From Sphingorhabdus sp. YGSMI21 (GTDB taxonomy: Bacteria; Pseudomonadota; Alphaproteobacteria; Sphingomonadales; Sphingomonadaceae), in the NCBI RefSeq assembly GCF_002776575.1, contig NZ_CP022548.1, positions 1,565,001 through 1,629,000 of the forward strand: a stretch of 64,000 bases of DNA, written 5' to 3'. The translations under genes and the position numbers were made by a program. Position 1 is the stretch's first letter; every line of letters starts with the position of its first letter. This document shows positions 17,121 through 25,008 of the stretch, piece after piece. The notes beneath the pieces were generated by a model. That model worked only from the letters and a program-made list of their open reading frames with translations, ran no database searches and was not told the origin of the DNA.

Positions 17121-18229
17121 GCAGCAACCGGGCGCGTCACCGTCCGCAAGACCTCGGCATAGCTGTTGGCGATCGTCATGCGCGGACCATAGCCCTTGGC
17201 GATCAGCAGTTCGTGCGCCCTGGGCAGATTGTAGCAGGGCACGCCCATGAACAGATGATGTTCGCTGTGATAATTGACCCAATAGGGCGCCAGCGTCATC
17301 CGCATCAGCATATTGGCTTTGGTGGTCCGCGCATGGCTGAACGGGTCATCGCCGCCGGTGGTGGTGCAGGCATGTTCGGCGATATTGCGAATGCGCAGGA
17401 TCAGCTGGAAGGTGGTCGCCAGCGCCGCCAGCCAGATCAGGAAGGGAATGATGCCCAGCGTCGCCAAGCTGACCAGCAGCACGATAAGCTGGATCAGCAG
17501 GAGGCGTCCGACCGTCCGTGTGGTGCGCTTTGCACCCTCCAGATCGACCACGGGCGCAGCCACGCCAGCGGCTCCGTTGCGATTGAGCGGGGTTCCGGCG
17601 GAGGTGTCGCGTTTTCCGTTCCCGTTCGTGCTGAGCTTGTCGAAGTACGCACGGCGCGCATCCTCGTCCTTCGACAGGCTCAGGACGAACGGAGTGAGCA
17701 TCGCCTTCAGGCCCTTCCACGCCACCACGAACTGGTTGCTGCGCTGCTTGAAGAAGGTCTGCCCGGTGAGGTCGCGGATGACCTTGCGCTTCATGCTGGC
17801 GGGCGTCGTCGGGAAAGCCGCCGACAGGCCAAGGTCCGGATCTTCACTCTGCTGGGTGAAACGGTGATGGGTCAGATGATAGGCGCGATAGCTGTGCAGG
17901 TCGCTGCCGGTCGCCGACCCGGTGATCCACTGGCCGAGAAAATTGTTGGTCTTGCGTTTCGGGTGGAGCAGGCCATGGGCGCCTTCGTGCATCAGGATCG
18001 ACAGGCCGAGCTGCCGGCCGCCGACCAGCACCAGCGCCAGCGGCGTGGCGATCAGGCCGGCCAGCCAGTGCCATTGCCAGAGCAAGGCCGTGCCGCCGGT
18101 AACCAGCGCCACCATCAGCCAGGCGTGAATCGACAGCCACAGACCGTGCCAGCGTGACACGCGAGTCAGCGCCTTCCACTCTTCAGGGGTGAAAATCTCA
18201 TTCGGTCTGGCGGCTTTGACAGCGGGCAT
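17117..18229 (-). CDS. Fatty acid desaturase family protein with an in-frame REP-derived insert
   Basis: A 370-residue membrane di-iron desaturase/hydroxylase with three histidine boxes: HEGAH (81-85), HLTHH (118-122) and HSEHH (321-325), between hydrophobic helices. It would introduce a double bond or hydroxyl group into a lipid acyl chain or similar hydrophobic substrate. The start ATG at 18229 has AAGGA 7 bases upstream; the frame also extends to a TTG at 18253. Residues 180-203 are encoded by a dispersed palindromic repeat (17622-17692) kept in frame, followed by a low-complexity linker to about residue 225; these lie between the second His box and the next membrane region. The gene appears intact despite the insert. 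Confidence 0.87.
   Translation of the reverse strand: MPAVKAARPNEIFTPEEWKALTRVSRWHGLWLSIHAWLMVALVTGGTALLWQWHWLAGLIATPLALVLVGGRQLGLSILMHEGAHGLLHPKRKTNNFLGQWITGSATGSDLHSYRAYHLTHHRFTQQSEDPDLGLSAAFPTTPASMKRKVIRDLTGQTFFKQRSNQFVVAWKGLKAMLTPFVLSLSKDEDARRAYFDKLSTNGNGKRDTSAGTPLNRNGAAGVAAPVVDLEGAKRTTRTVGRLLLIQLIVLLVSLATLGIIPFLIWLAALATTFQLILRIRNIAEHACTTTGGDDPFSHARTTKANMLMRMTLAPYWVNYHSEHHLFMGVPCYNLPRAHELLIAKGYGPRMTIANSYAEVLRTVTRPVAA
17622..17692. repeat. REP-like palindrome inside the desaturase gene
   Basis: Two imperfect inverted arms of about 28 bp (17622-17649 and 17665-17692) share the core CTGAGCTTGTCGAAG / CTTCGACAGGCTCAGGACG with the copies at 18321, 43367 and 51303. The unit is translated in frame as part of the desaturase and has no stop in that frame. 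Confidence 0.85.
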
Positions 18230-18320
18230 GATGCGATCCTTTTCTCCCCTCAATATAGCTGTTTTCTGCCGATTTTACAAATATCGGCGATGCCGTAGCG
18301 TTATTCTGGAGTGCGGGCAT

Positions 18321-18392
18321 TCCGTTCGTCCTGAGCTTGTCGAAGGACGATTGTGCGCAGACCGGTCCTTCGACAAGCTCAGGACGAACGGA
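18321..18392. repeat. REP-like palindrome between desaturase and argE
   Basis: Perfect 28-bp inverted arms (18321-18348 and 18365-18392) with a 16-bp loop; the core is TTCGTCCTGAGCTTGTCGAA. It lies just past the argE stop and upstream of the desaturase, so its RNA hairpin could protect or end an argE transcript. Confidence 0.88.
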
Positions 18393-18406
18393 TCAACATT
18401 CCTGCA

Positions 18407-19564
18407 CTAGGCCAGTGCCTCGGCCAGCCGGATCATGAAATCCGCGCCGCGTTCAAACTGCTCGACCGCCAGATATTCATTCGGCTGGTGCGCTTGCTCG
18501 ATCGAACCGGGACCGCAGATCACGGTGGCGAAGCCGGCCTGCTGGAATTGTCCGGCCTCGGCGGCATAAGAGACCACGCCGGACGGGCCATTGTCGCCGG
18601 TCAGGCGGCGGACAAAGGCTTCGGCTTCCACGGAACCGGCCGGTGTCATCGGCGGCGCGTTGGACAGGCGGGTAACGGTGACGCCCGCCTCGGGAAAGGC
18701 CCCGCGCATTTCTCTATCGAGCGCCGCGATTTTGGCCTTGAACGGCGCGAGTATCGCCTCCGGATCGACACCCGGCGGGCAGCGCAGGTCAAAGACAAAA
18801 TGGGCGCGGCGGGCCAGGATATTGGCCGCGGTTCCGCCCTCCATCCGGCCGATGGTCAGCGTTGCGTGCGGCGGCATGAAAGGCGATTGCGGATCGGCAT
18901 TTTCCCACAGATTGCGGGCCAGTTCGGCCAGATCATGCATCAGCTCCACCGCCACCATATTGGCGGACAGACCGAGATGGGTGAGGCTGCTATGCGCTTC
19001 GTGGCCGAGTATCTCGACCTCGTGAACGGTGATCCCCTTGTGGCCGGTGATGACTTTCATCATCGTTGGTTCGCCAATGATCGCCAGCGCCGGCTTCGGC
19101 AGTTTCGCCGCCATCTCCCCGATCATTGCCGGCGCGCCGAGGCAGCCGATTTCTTCATCATAGCTGAACGCCAGATGCACCGGCTTCGATCCGTTTCTGA
19201 ACAGGGGCACGGCGGCCAATGCCAGCGCAATGAATCCCTTCATATCGCATGTCCCGCGTCCGTGCAGCAGGCCGTCCTTCTCTTTCACCGTCCACGGATC
19301 GCTTTGCCAATCCTGCCCGTCGACCGGCACGACATCGCTATGGCCCGACAATATGATCCCGCCTTCGACCGGGGGGCCAACGCTTGCATAGAGATTGGCC
19401 TTGGAACCATCTTCATTGACGACGCGGGTTGATGACACGCCGTGCCGGTCCAGATAATCCTCGACCCATGCGATCAGCTGCAAATTGCTGTTCCGCGACG
19501 TGGTGTCGAAGGCAATCAGCCTGGCAAGAATATCGCGGGCGGTGGTGAGGAGACTGTCGGTCAT
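18407..19564 (-). CDS. argE: Acetylornithine deacetylase (M20 family)
   Basis: A 385-residue M20 metallopeptidase-family enzyme. Metal-binding segments are SGHSDVVPVDG (His and catalytic Asp near residues 75-80), GRGTCDMKGF (bridging Asp), SYDEEIGCLG (general-base Glu pair) and the C-terminal GSIEQAHQPNEY. The sequence fits ArgE, which removes acetate from N2-acetylornithine in arginine synthesis, better than DapE; M20 specificity is hard to read by eye. The frame continues upstream to 19702 but the N-terminal family start is the ATG at 19564. The gene stands alone between repeat-rich spacers. Confidence 0.87.
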   Translation of the reverse strand: MTDSLLTTARDILARLIAFDTTSRNSNLQLIAWVEDYLDRHGVSSTRVVNEDGSKANLYASVGPPVEGGIILSGHSDVVPVDGQDWQSDPWTVKEKDGLLHGRGTCDMKGFIALALAAVPLFRNGSKPVHLAFSYDEEIGCLGAPAMIGEMAAKLPKPALAIIGEPTMMKVITGHKGITVHEVEILGHEAHSSLTHLGLSANMVAVELMHDLAELARNLWENADPQSPFMPPHATLTIGRMEGGTAANILARRAHFVFDLRCPPGVDPEAILAPFKAKIAALDREMRGAFPEAGVTVTRLSNAPPMTPAGSVEAEAFVRRLTGDNGPSGVVSYAAEAGQFQQAGFATVICGPGSIEQAHQPNEYLAVEQFERGADFMIRLAEALA

Positions 19565-20021
19565 AAAATATCCGTTGCAAAGAAGATCAGGGTCACACGG
19601 GTCACACCCCCTAAAGGAGAAAAAGCTTTTGGTGCGAAAGGCGCAGAAATTGGCGGGTTTTGTCGGGATAATTGCGATTGGGCATGCAAATGGGCGTATC
19701 ACAACAGGCGCGGTGTAGGACAGGGAATTTTATCTGGCCCCAGCTCTTTCGTCGACCCGTCATTGCGAGGAGCAGGGCGACGAAGCAATCCAGTGCGGCG
19801 CGCGCGGCCCTGGATTGCTTCCCCCGGCCTGCGCCGGGGTCGCAATGACGGAAGGCAGAGGCCCTTGCCCGACAAGCAGCTTCTCCCTCACGGGAGACGG
19901 AGTGTCCCGGATTGTGAATGATTCTGGAAGGCCGGGCGAAAGCCGTCGCCCCACTGCAGGCTGGATATTTATATGGACCGGAAGCGAGAAGCCGGCCGAT
20001 ATGGCCAGCTTCTCCTCGCCA
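19565..20021. other. Repeat-rich intergenic region downstream of hsp20
   Basis: This 457-bp gap between argE and hsp20 has no supportable gene. It carries a nested palindrome at 19757-19851 and a direct-repeat unit at about 19820-19862 that recurs at about 20708-20756. A palindromic CTTCTCCCTCACGGGAGA unit is at about 19879-19896. Confidence 0.7.
19757..19851. repeat. Nested palindrome, GTCATTGCGA family
   Basis: Outer arms CCGTCATTGCGA (19757-19768) and TCGCAATGACGG (19840-19851) enclose inner arms GAAGCAATCCAG and CTGGATTGCTTC. This is a dispersed intergenic repeat type common in alphaproteobacteria. A related half copy (TCGCAATGACGGAAGGCAG) is at about 20736-20754. Confidence 0.8.
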
Positions 20022-20519
20022 TCAATGGCGGCTGCCGACGTTGATCGGGATCTTGTGTCCCGATGTGCCTTCGCCCGAATAGGGGATGGTCACGGTCAAC
20101 ATGCCGTTGTGGAAGTCGGCGCTGGCCTTGTCTTCCTCGGCGCCTTGCGGCAGCGCGATATGCCGTTCGAACCGGCCGTAGAAGCGTTCGGAATAGCCGT
20201 CCCGCTGATCTTCCTCGTGGCGGCGTTCGCCTTTCAGGGTCAACACGCCATCCTTGACCGTCAGTTCGATATCATCCTCTGACAGGCCGGGAATTTCGGC
20301 GACCAGCCGAACTTCGTTTTTCCTTTCCGACACTTCGATCGACGGCCATCTGAATGTCTGGCCGAAAGTCGACCCGCCGCCAAAGCCGCGGAACGCATCG
20401 TCAAACAGCCGGTCAATCTCGCGCCGAAAGCTGGTGACCGGGCTGTTATCATTATCCTGCATGATTGCCGGCAAGCGGTCGTCCTGCCGGCTCCAGGGAA
20501 TCAGATTACGCATATTCAT
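20022..20519 (-). CDS. Small heat shock protein, Hsp20/IbpA family
   Basis: A 165-residue alpha-crystallin-domain chaperone. The core runs from about residue 52, with VRLVAEIPGLSEDDIEL, a GVLTLKGERR strand, and the conserved FHNGMLTVTIP (GxLxxxxP-type) near residue 145; the C-terminal HKIPIN resembles the IXI/V tail motif for oligomer contacts. It binds unfolding proteins in the cytoplasm during heat stress. AAGGA lies 8 bases before the ATG at 20519. A candidate heat-shock sigma promoter lies about 75-100 bp upstream. The gene is flanked by copies of dispersed repeats. Confidence 0.93.
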   Translation of the reverse strand: MNMRNLIPWSRQDDRLPAIMQDNDNSPVTSFRREIDRLFDDAFRGFGGGSTFGQTFRWPSIEVSERKNEVRLVAEIPGLSEDDIELTVKDGVLTLKGERRHEEDQRDGYSERFYGRFERHIALPQGAEEDKASADFHNGMLTVTIPYSGEGTSGHKIPINVGSRH

Positions 20520-20591
20520 ATCTCATTTCCTTTTGCTAATAGGTTGAACGCAGGTCCGGCCCGAAAAGATCCGGTCCGGACCTATTACCTA

Positions 20592-20620
20592 TAATTGGTT
20601 TTCGGCTGCGGAAATTCAAG
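20592..20620 (-). promoter_or_regulatory. Candidate RpoH (sigma-32) promoter for hsp20
   Basis: On the minus strand CTTGAA (20620-20615) is followed, 18 bases after CTTG, by CCAATTA (20598-20592). This resembles the alphaproteobacterial heat-shock consensus CTTG-N17/18-CYTATNT. It lies about 73 bp upstream of the hsp20 ATG. Confidence 0.5.
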
Positions 20621-20949
20621 ATTAAGAGCAGAAGAAAATTCGATATTATTGCAATGGGATAGGCGTCATTTGATCCGGATTAGCCTGTCCGGTCGAGGTT
20701 GATCCTCTGTGGGCCTCCCCCGGCCTGCGCCGGTGTCGCAATGACGGAAGGCAGGGGCATCCTTCTCCCGTGAGGGAGAAGGATATGACGCCTTGTAGCT
20801 TTAGCGACTAGGCAAAGTTGGACGAGGGCGTTCTGCCGGTGATGGAGCGCGCCAAGAGAAGCTCAGTACACCCTCATCCAGCTGCTACTAGGCAGCAAGC
20901 TGCCAAGTCTGCGCATCCTTCTCCCTCACGGGAGAAGGAGCAACAAAAC
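20621..20949. repeat. Repeat-containing spacer between hsp20 and the DUF885 gene
   Basis: This spacer contains a second copy of the repeat seen at 19820-19862 (about 20708-20756), and two palindromes of the CCTTCTCCC-type (about 20759-20785 and 20917-20941) in opposite orientation. No gene is supported here. Confidence 0.65.
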
Positions 20950-22782
20950 TCAAGCCTGCGAAGCAATCCAGTCGCGGATCTTGCTTTCCAGCACGGTCAT
21001 CGGCAGCGCGCCGGTGTTGAGCACCTGGTCGTGGAATTCGCGCGGATCGAACTGGTCGCCGAGCGCGTCCTGGGCTTCTTTCTTCAGCCGCTGGATGGTC
21101 AGCGCGCCGATCTTGTAGGCCAGAGCCTGCGAGGGAATCGCGATATAGCGTTCGACTTCGGCGGTCGCGTCGGTCTCGCCCATGCTGCTGTTGTCGAGCA
21201 TATATTGGATCGCCTGTTCGCGGGTCCAGCCCTTGCTGTGCAGGCCGGTGTCGACGACCAGCCGCATTGCGCGGAGCATCTCGTCGTCGAGATGGCCGAA
21301 GCGCTGATAGGGATCGTCATAGAGGCCCATCGGGAAGCCGAGCTTCTCGGAATAGAGCGCCCAGCCTTCGACAAAGGCGGTGTTGCCGCCAAAGCGCATG
21401 AAATTGGGCAGGTCGGTATTTTCCTGGGCCAGCGAAATCTGGAAGTGATGGCCGGGTGCGCCTTCGTGCAGATAGAGCGTGGTGATGCCGGAGGTGTTGC
21501 GCGACGGCAGGTCATAGGCGTTGAAATAGAATACGCCGGGACGCGATCCGTCGGGCGTGCCGCTCTGGTAGGAGCCGCCGGCCTGGAATTTCTCGATCGA
21601 TTCGTCATAGGGCCGGATTTCCAGCGGCGATTTCGGCAGCACCTTGAACTGCTCGCCGATCTTCGCGTCGACCGTCTTGCCCATGTCATAATAAGCCTGG
21701 GTCAGCGCTTCGCGCGATTCGGGGTGGAACTGTTCGTCGGTGCGCAGAAATTCGAAAAATTCGGACAGGGTGCCGTCAAAGCCGACCTCGGCCTTGATGT
21801 CTTCCATTTCGGTCTTGATCCGGGTGACTTCGCTGAGGCCGAGATTGTGGATATAGTCGGCTTTCAGCGGCAGGGTGGTGGTGTTTTCGATCATGTTTTC
21901 ATAAAGAACCGCACCGCCCTTCATGCTCGAGAGGCCGACTTCCTCGCGCGCCACCGGCAGATATTCATTCTTCAGGAAATCATGCATGCGCTGATAGCCG
22001 GCGAAAATTTCGGTGGTCGCCGCGGCATATTCCTTGGTCAGGCGCGCCTTGTCGGCCTCGCTGAAATCTTCGGGGAAATTCTTGGTCGGGGCCATGAACG
22101 GGCTGTTCTCGAGACCGAGGCCGATCTGGGTGGCGAGCTGTTCGATGACATTGGTGATCGTCAGCTTGGTTTCGACAACGCCGCTGTCCATGCCTTCGCG
22201 GAAACGGCCGATCGACCGGTCACCGATGGTGATGAACTGCTTGTGGCGTTTGAGATTGTCCTCGTAATTTTTCACCGTCTTGAACGGCGCGCCGCCCTTG
22301 CCGGAAGCAAAATTGGGATAGAATGTGTGGAAGCCGCTGAAATGGTTTACCGGGCGGACCACGGTCAGCGCCATGATTTCGTCGGACAGGCCCTTCAGTG
22401 CCTGCTGCTTGTCGCGCTTGAACACGTCATAGGCGATTCTATCGGTGGCGCTGAGCTTGCTGCGGTCGATTTTCATCAGGGCGGCCAGTTCGGCGGTTTC
22501 GGCGGCTTTCTCCTTGGCGAAATATTCGTCGGTGATATAATCGCCGAGCTGGTCGGCATAGCGTTCGTCGCCGCGGAACAGCGCGCCGATCGGGTTGCGC
22601 TTCAGGCTTTCCTCGTCGCTCTTGGCGAACAGGGCCTTCAGCTTCTGCCCCTCGGTCATCTCCGCTTTTTCGTGATGTTCCATCGCCGCAGCGCTGGTCG
22701 CGGCGAGCGGCTGGGCGATCGCGATGCTGCCGGTCGCCAGCAGGCTGGTGCCGAGGAGAAGTGCGAGAGATTTCTTGATCAT
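20950..22782 (-). CDS. DUF885 family exported protein, putative metallopeptidase-like
   Basis: The 610-residue protein has a Sec signal peptide (MIKKSLALLLGTSLLA..., ending near ALA/AQP at about residue 24) and matches the DUF885 family. The hallmark HEGAPGHHFQ (about residues 445-454) contains an HExxxHH-like metal-site pattern, followed by GWALYSEKLGFP with a possible third ligand Glu, and a C-terminal YKIGALTIQRLK. Members are thought to be zinc carboxypeptidase-like; the substrate is unknown. The protein should act in the periplasm or be surface-anchored. It is transcribed alone; a long antisense frame on the plus strand is a coding shadow. Confidence 0.88.
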   Translation of the reverse strand: MIKKSLALLLGTSLLATGSIAIAQPLAATSAAAMEHHEKAEMTEGQKLKALFAKSDEESLKRNPIGALFRGDERYADQLGDYITDEYFAKEKAAETAELAALMKIDRSKLSATDRIAYDVFKRDKQQALKGLSDEIMALTVVRPVNHFSGFHTFYPNFASGKGGAPFKTVKNYEDNLKRHKQFITIGDRSIGRFREGMDSGVVETKLTITNVIEQLATQIGLGLENSPFMAPTKNFPEDFSEADKARLTKEYAAATTEIFAGYQRMHDFLKNEYLPVAREEVGLSSMKGGAVLYENMIENTTTLPLKADYIHNLGLSEVTRIKTEMEDIKAEVGFDGTLSEFFEFLRTDEQFHPESREALTQAYYDMGKTVDAKIGEQFKVLPKSPLEIRPYDESIEKFQAGGSYQSGTPDGSRPGVFYFNAYDLPSRNTSGITTLYLHEGAPGHHFQISLAQENTDLPNFMRFGGNTAFVEGWALYSEKLGFPMGLYDDPYQRFGHLDDEMLRAMRLVVDTGLHSKGWTREQAIQYMLDNSSMGETDATAEVERYIAIPSQALAYKIGALTIQRLKKEAQDALGDQFDPREFHDQVLNTGALPMTVLESKIRDWIASQA

Positions 22783-22916
22783 ATCTTGTTCCTGTTCAAA
22801 AACTGTTATGGCCAGCTAACACGCTAAAGTATCACCCGCAACGACTTCGCCGAAATTGTGATGTCGTTGGTCGAATCCGGTCGGCGGTTGATCGGAGAGC
22901 GGGGCCCGGCAGGAGA

Positions 22917-23609
22917 TCAGGCCTCGCGCCACTTGTTCAGCCGGAACCATTTGGTGATGATATATTTGGTCCCCTGTTCGACCGGCGATCCGGCGTGCAA
23001 AGTGTCGATATTGGGCGTCCCGTCGGGCTTCATATTGTTCCAGATCAGCAACATCCCGCGACGCGGTTCGACCTCATATTTGAGCTGCGGGAAGGCGGTC
23101 GCGCCACCCTTTTCCGGCTCGTTGAGATAGGCCATCGCGGTCCAGCTGCGCTGCCCGCCATGGGGGCCTTCATATTGCCAGTAGGATTCGCTCTGGTGGA
23201 AATAGTCGTGATGATCCTTGAACTGCTGGCCCGGCTGGTAGCGCTGGCCCTGAAGGATTTCGCTATGCGATTGCGGCAGACCCATCAGGTCGCAGATCGC
23301 CTTGTCGATGCGCTGGATGTCGGGATCGGCGGGGTCGACGTTGCAGCTGTAGCTGGTGCGATAGCCCTCGCGTTCGCTGCCCTTGTAGAGAGTTGAAGGC
23401 TGGCTGTTGCTGTCGATCATGTCGATCAGCAGATCGCAATCGGCGTTGCTGAGGAAATTCTGGTGGACATAGAGCTGGACCAGCGGGCTTTCCAGCCACT
23501 GCACCCGCGGATGGGCGTTCAGCGTCTCCGTGACGTGGCGGCCCAGCTCCGCCATCCGGCGCGGGCTGGCATATGCTTCCGTCTGCTTTTTCGAAAAGAC
23601 CTTGGCCAT
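22917..23609 (-). CDS. Prolyl 4-hydroxylase-like Fe(II)/2-oxoglutarate dioxygenase
   Basis: A 230-residue 2OG-Fe(II) oxygenase. The HxD...H triad is visible as DHHDYF (about residues 148-153) and TLHAG (about 205-209); the Lys in KYIITKWFR is the expected 2-oxoglutarate carboxylate contact. The block between (MAYLNEPEKGGATAFP) is typical of P4H alpha-subunit-like bacterial proteins. It would hydroxylate a proline or other residue of a protein, or a small molecule, in the cytoplasm, since no signal peptide is seen. The amidohydrolase gene upstream on the same strand ends 9 bp before it, so co-transcription is likely. Confidence 0.9.
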   Translation of the reverse strand: MAKVFSKKQTEAYASPRRMAELGRHVTETLNAHPRVQWLESPLVQLYVHQNFLSNADCDLLIDMIDSNSQPSTLYKGSEREGYRTSYSCNVDPADPDIQRIDKAICDLMGLPQSHSEILQGQRYQPGQQFKDHHDYFHQSESYWQYEGPHGGQRSWTAMAYLNEPEKGGATAFPQLKYEVEPRRGMLLIWNNMKPDGTPNIDTLHAGSPVEQGTKYIITKWFRLNKWREA

Positions 23610-23618
23610 GATCGCAGC

Positions 23619-24899
23619 CTAGTCGATGACGCGGCCGCGGACCATCACCCAGTCGACCTTTTCCAGCGCGCGAACATCATCCAGCGGATTGCCGTCAAGC
23701 GCAATCATGTCGGCGGAATAGCCGACCGCGATCCGGCCGATCTCATTGTCCATGTCGAGCGTTTTTGCGGCGATGCTGGTGGCGCTGGCAATGGCTTCGC
23801 GCGGAGTCAGACCGGCATCGACCATCAGTTGCAGCTCCTCGGCATTGCGCCCGTGATTGTAGACGCCGGCATCGGTGCCAAAGCCGACCGGCACGCCCAG
23901 TTTCTTCGCCAGAGTGACCGCCTTGCCGACGCGGCCCATGGTCATGCGGATCTTGTCCTCGACCACCGGGGTGTAGACGCCCTTGCCGAGCCGCTCGCTG
24001 ACACCCTTGAACGCCATCAGCGTCGGCACCAGCACGGTGCCATTGGCCTTCATCACCTTGAGCGCCGCCTCGTCGGCAAATGTGCCATGGTCGATCGTAT
24101 CGATGCCGGCCCGCGCCGCCGCCTCGATGCCGCGCGCGCCATGGGCGTGGGCCATGACTTTCAGGCCGAGCGAGTGGGCGGTGTCGGCGATCGATTGCAT
24201 TTCCGCGCTGGTAAATTGCGCGTCCAGTCCGCGTCCCTGTTGCGACAATACGCCGCCGGTGGCGGTGATCTTGATGATATCGGAACCCGCCCGGCTTGCC
24301 TTGCGGACTTTCTCCGCGCATTCGACCGCGCCGGTGCAGCTATAGCCGCTGGTCAGCAGGTCGTTCACATCCTCGGTAAAGCCCGACACATCGCCATGGC
24401 CGCCGACAATTGCCAGCGCCGGACCGGCCGCAATGATGCGCGGACCCGGAATGATCCCTTCGGCAGTACCCCGGCGCAGCGAAAAGGCGCTATATTGCGA
24501 AGAGCCCGCCTCGCGCACGGTGGTGAAGCCGGCCTTTGCCGTGACCAGCGCGTTTTTCGCGCCGACAACCACGCCCCATTCGGCCGGTTCCGTGGTCTCC
24601 TTCCAGAAATCGCCACCCGGATCGCCGGTCAGATGCACATGAAGGTCGATCATGCCGGGCATGACGGTCTTGGTGGAGAGATCGATGATGGTAGCGCCGG
24701 CATCATATGCTGCATCCGGTCCGCGCCGGATCTCCGCGATCCTGCCATCCCGAACGATGATCGTTGCCGGTCCGCTCGGCTGCGCGTCAGCATCGGTCAG
24801 CAGATTGCCGACGCGAATGATCTGGTCCTGGGCGATGGCGCCGGCGGGTAACATTGCCAGTGCCAGGGTTGAAATGGTCAGGCCGAGCGCGCGTATCAT
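23619..24899 (-). CDS. Exported amidohydrolase (imidazolonepropionase-like)
   Basis: A 426-residue metal-dependent hydrolase with a signal peptide ending at AIAQ (about residue 23). Metal ligands follow the amidohydrolase pattern: DLHVH (about residue 84), the Lys in DIIKITATGG, HAHG, IDHGT and GTDAGV with the catalytic Asp. Exported members of this group are often Xaa-Pro or cyclic-dipeptide hydrolases; here the substrate is unknown. The frame begins upstream at 24947, but the ATG at 24899 carries AGGAGA 6 bases before it and starts the signal peptide. It probably shares a transcript with the downstream dioxygenase. Confidence 0.87.
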   Translation of the reverse strand: MIRALGLTISTLALAMLPAGAIAQDQIIRVGNLLTDADAQPSGPATIIVRDGRIAEIRRGPDAAYDAGATIIDLSTKTVMPGMIDLHVHLTGDPGGDFWKETTEPAEWGVVVGAKNALVTAKAGFTTVREAGSSQYSAFSLRRGTAEGIIPGPRIIAAGPALAIVGGHGDVSGFTEDVNDLLTSGYSCTGAVECAEKVRKASRAGSDIIKITATGGVLSQQGRGLDAQFTSAEMQSIADTAHSLGLKVMAHAHGARGIEAAARAGIDTIDHGTFADEAALKVMKANGTVLVPTLMAFKGVSERLGKGVYTPVVEDKIRMTMGRVGKAVTLAKKLGVPVGFGTDAGVYNHGRNAEELQLMVDAGLTPREAIASATSIAAKTLDMDNEIGRIAVGYSADMIALDGNPLDDVRALEKVDWVMVRGRVID

Positions 24900-24954
24900 C
24901 TTCAGTCTCCTCTTGTCCTGACGCACTTCTGCTTGGCGGCCCCGCATGATGCAA

Positions 24955-24986
24955 CAAAAAACCCGCCGCCTGGTCAGGCAGCGGGT
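24955..24986 (-). terminator. Rho-independent terminator after the RcnB-like gene
   Basis: On the minus strand a 10-bp stem (24986-24977 with 24970-24961, ACCCGCTGCC / GGCGGCGGGT, one G-T pair) closes a 6-base loop and is followed by a run of six U (24960-24955). It lies between the RcnB-like stop and the amidohydrolase start. Confidence 0.85.
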
Positions 24987-25008
24987 TTGGTGTTTCAGGC
25001 TTCCGGTC

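Noticed and set aside
20818..22827. 669-residue plus-strand open frame opposite the DUF885 gene
   Set aside because: Its translation is a compositionally biased shadow of the minus-strand gene, which has a signal peptide, conserved HEGAPGHH motif and normal family length.
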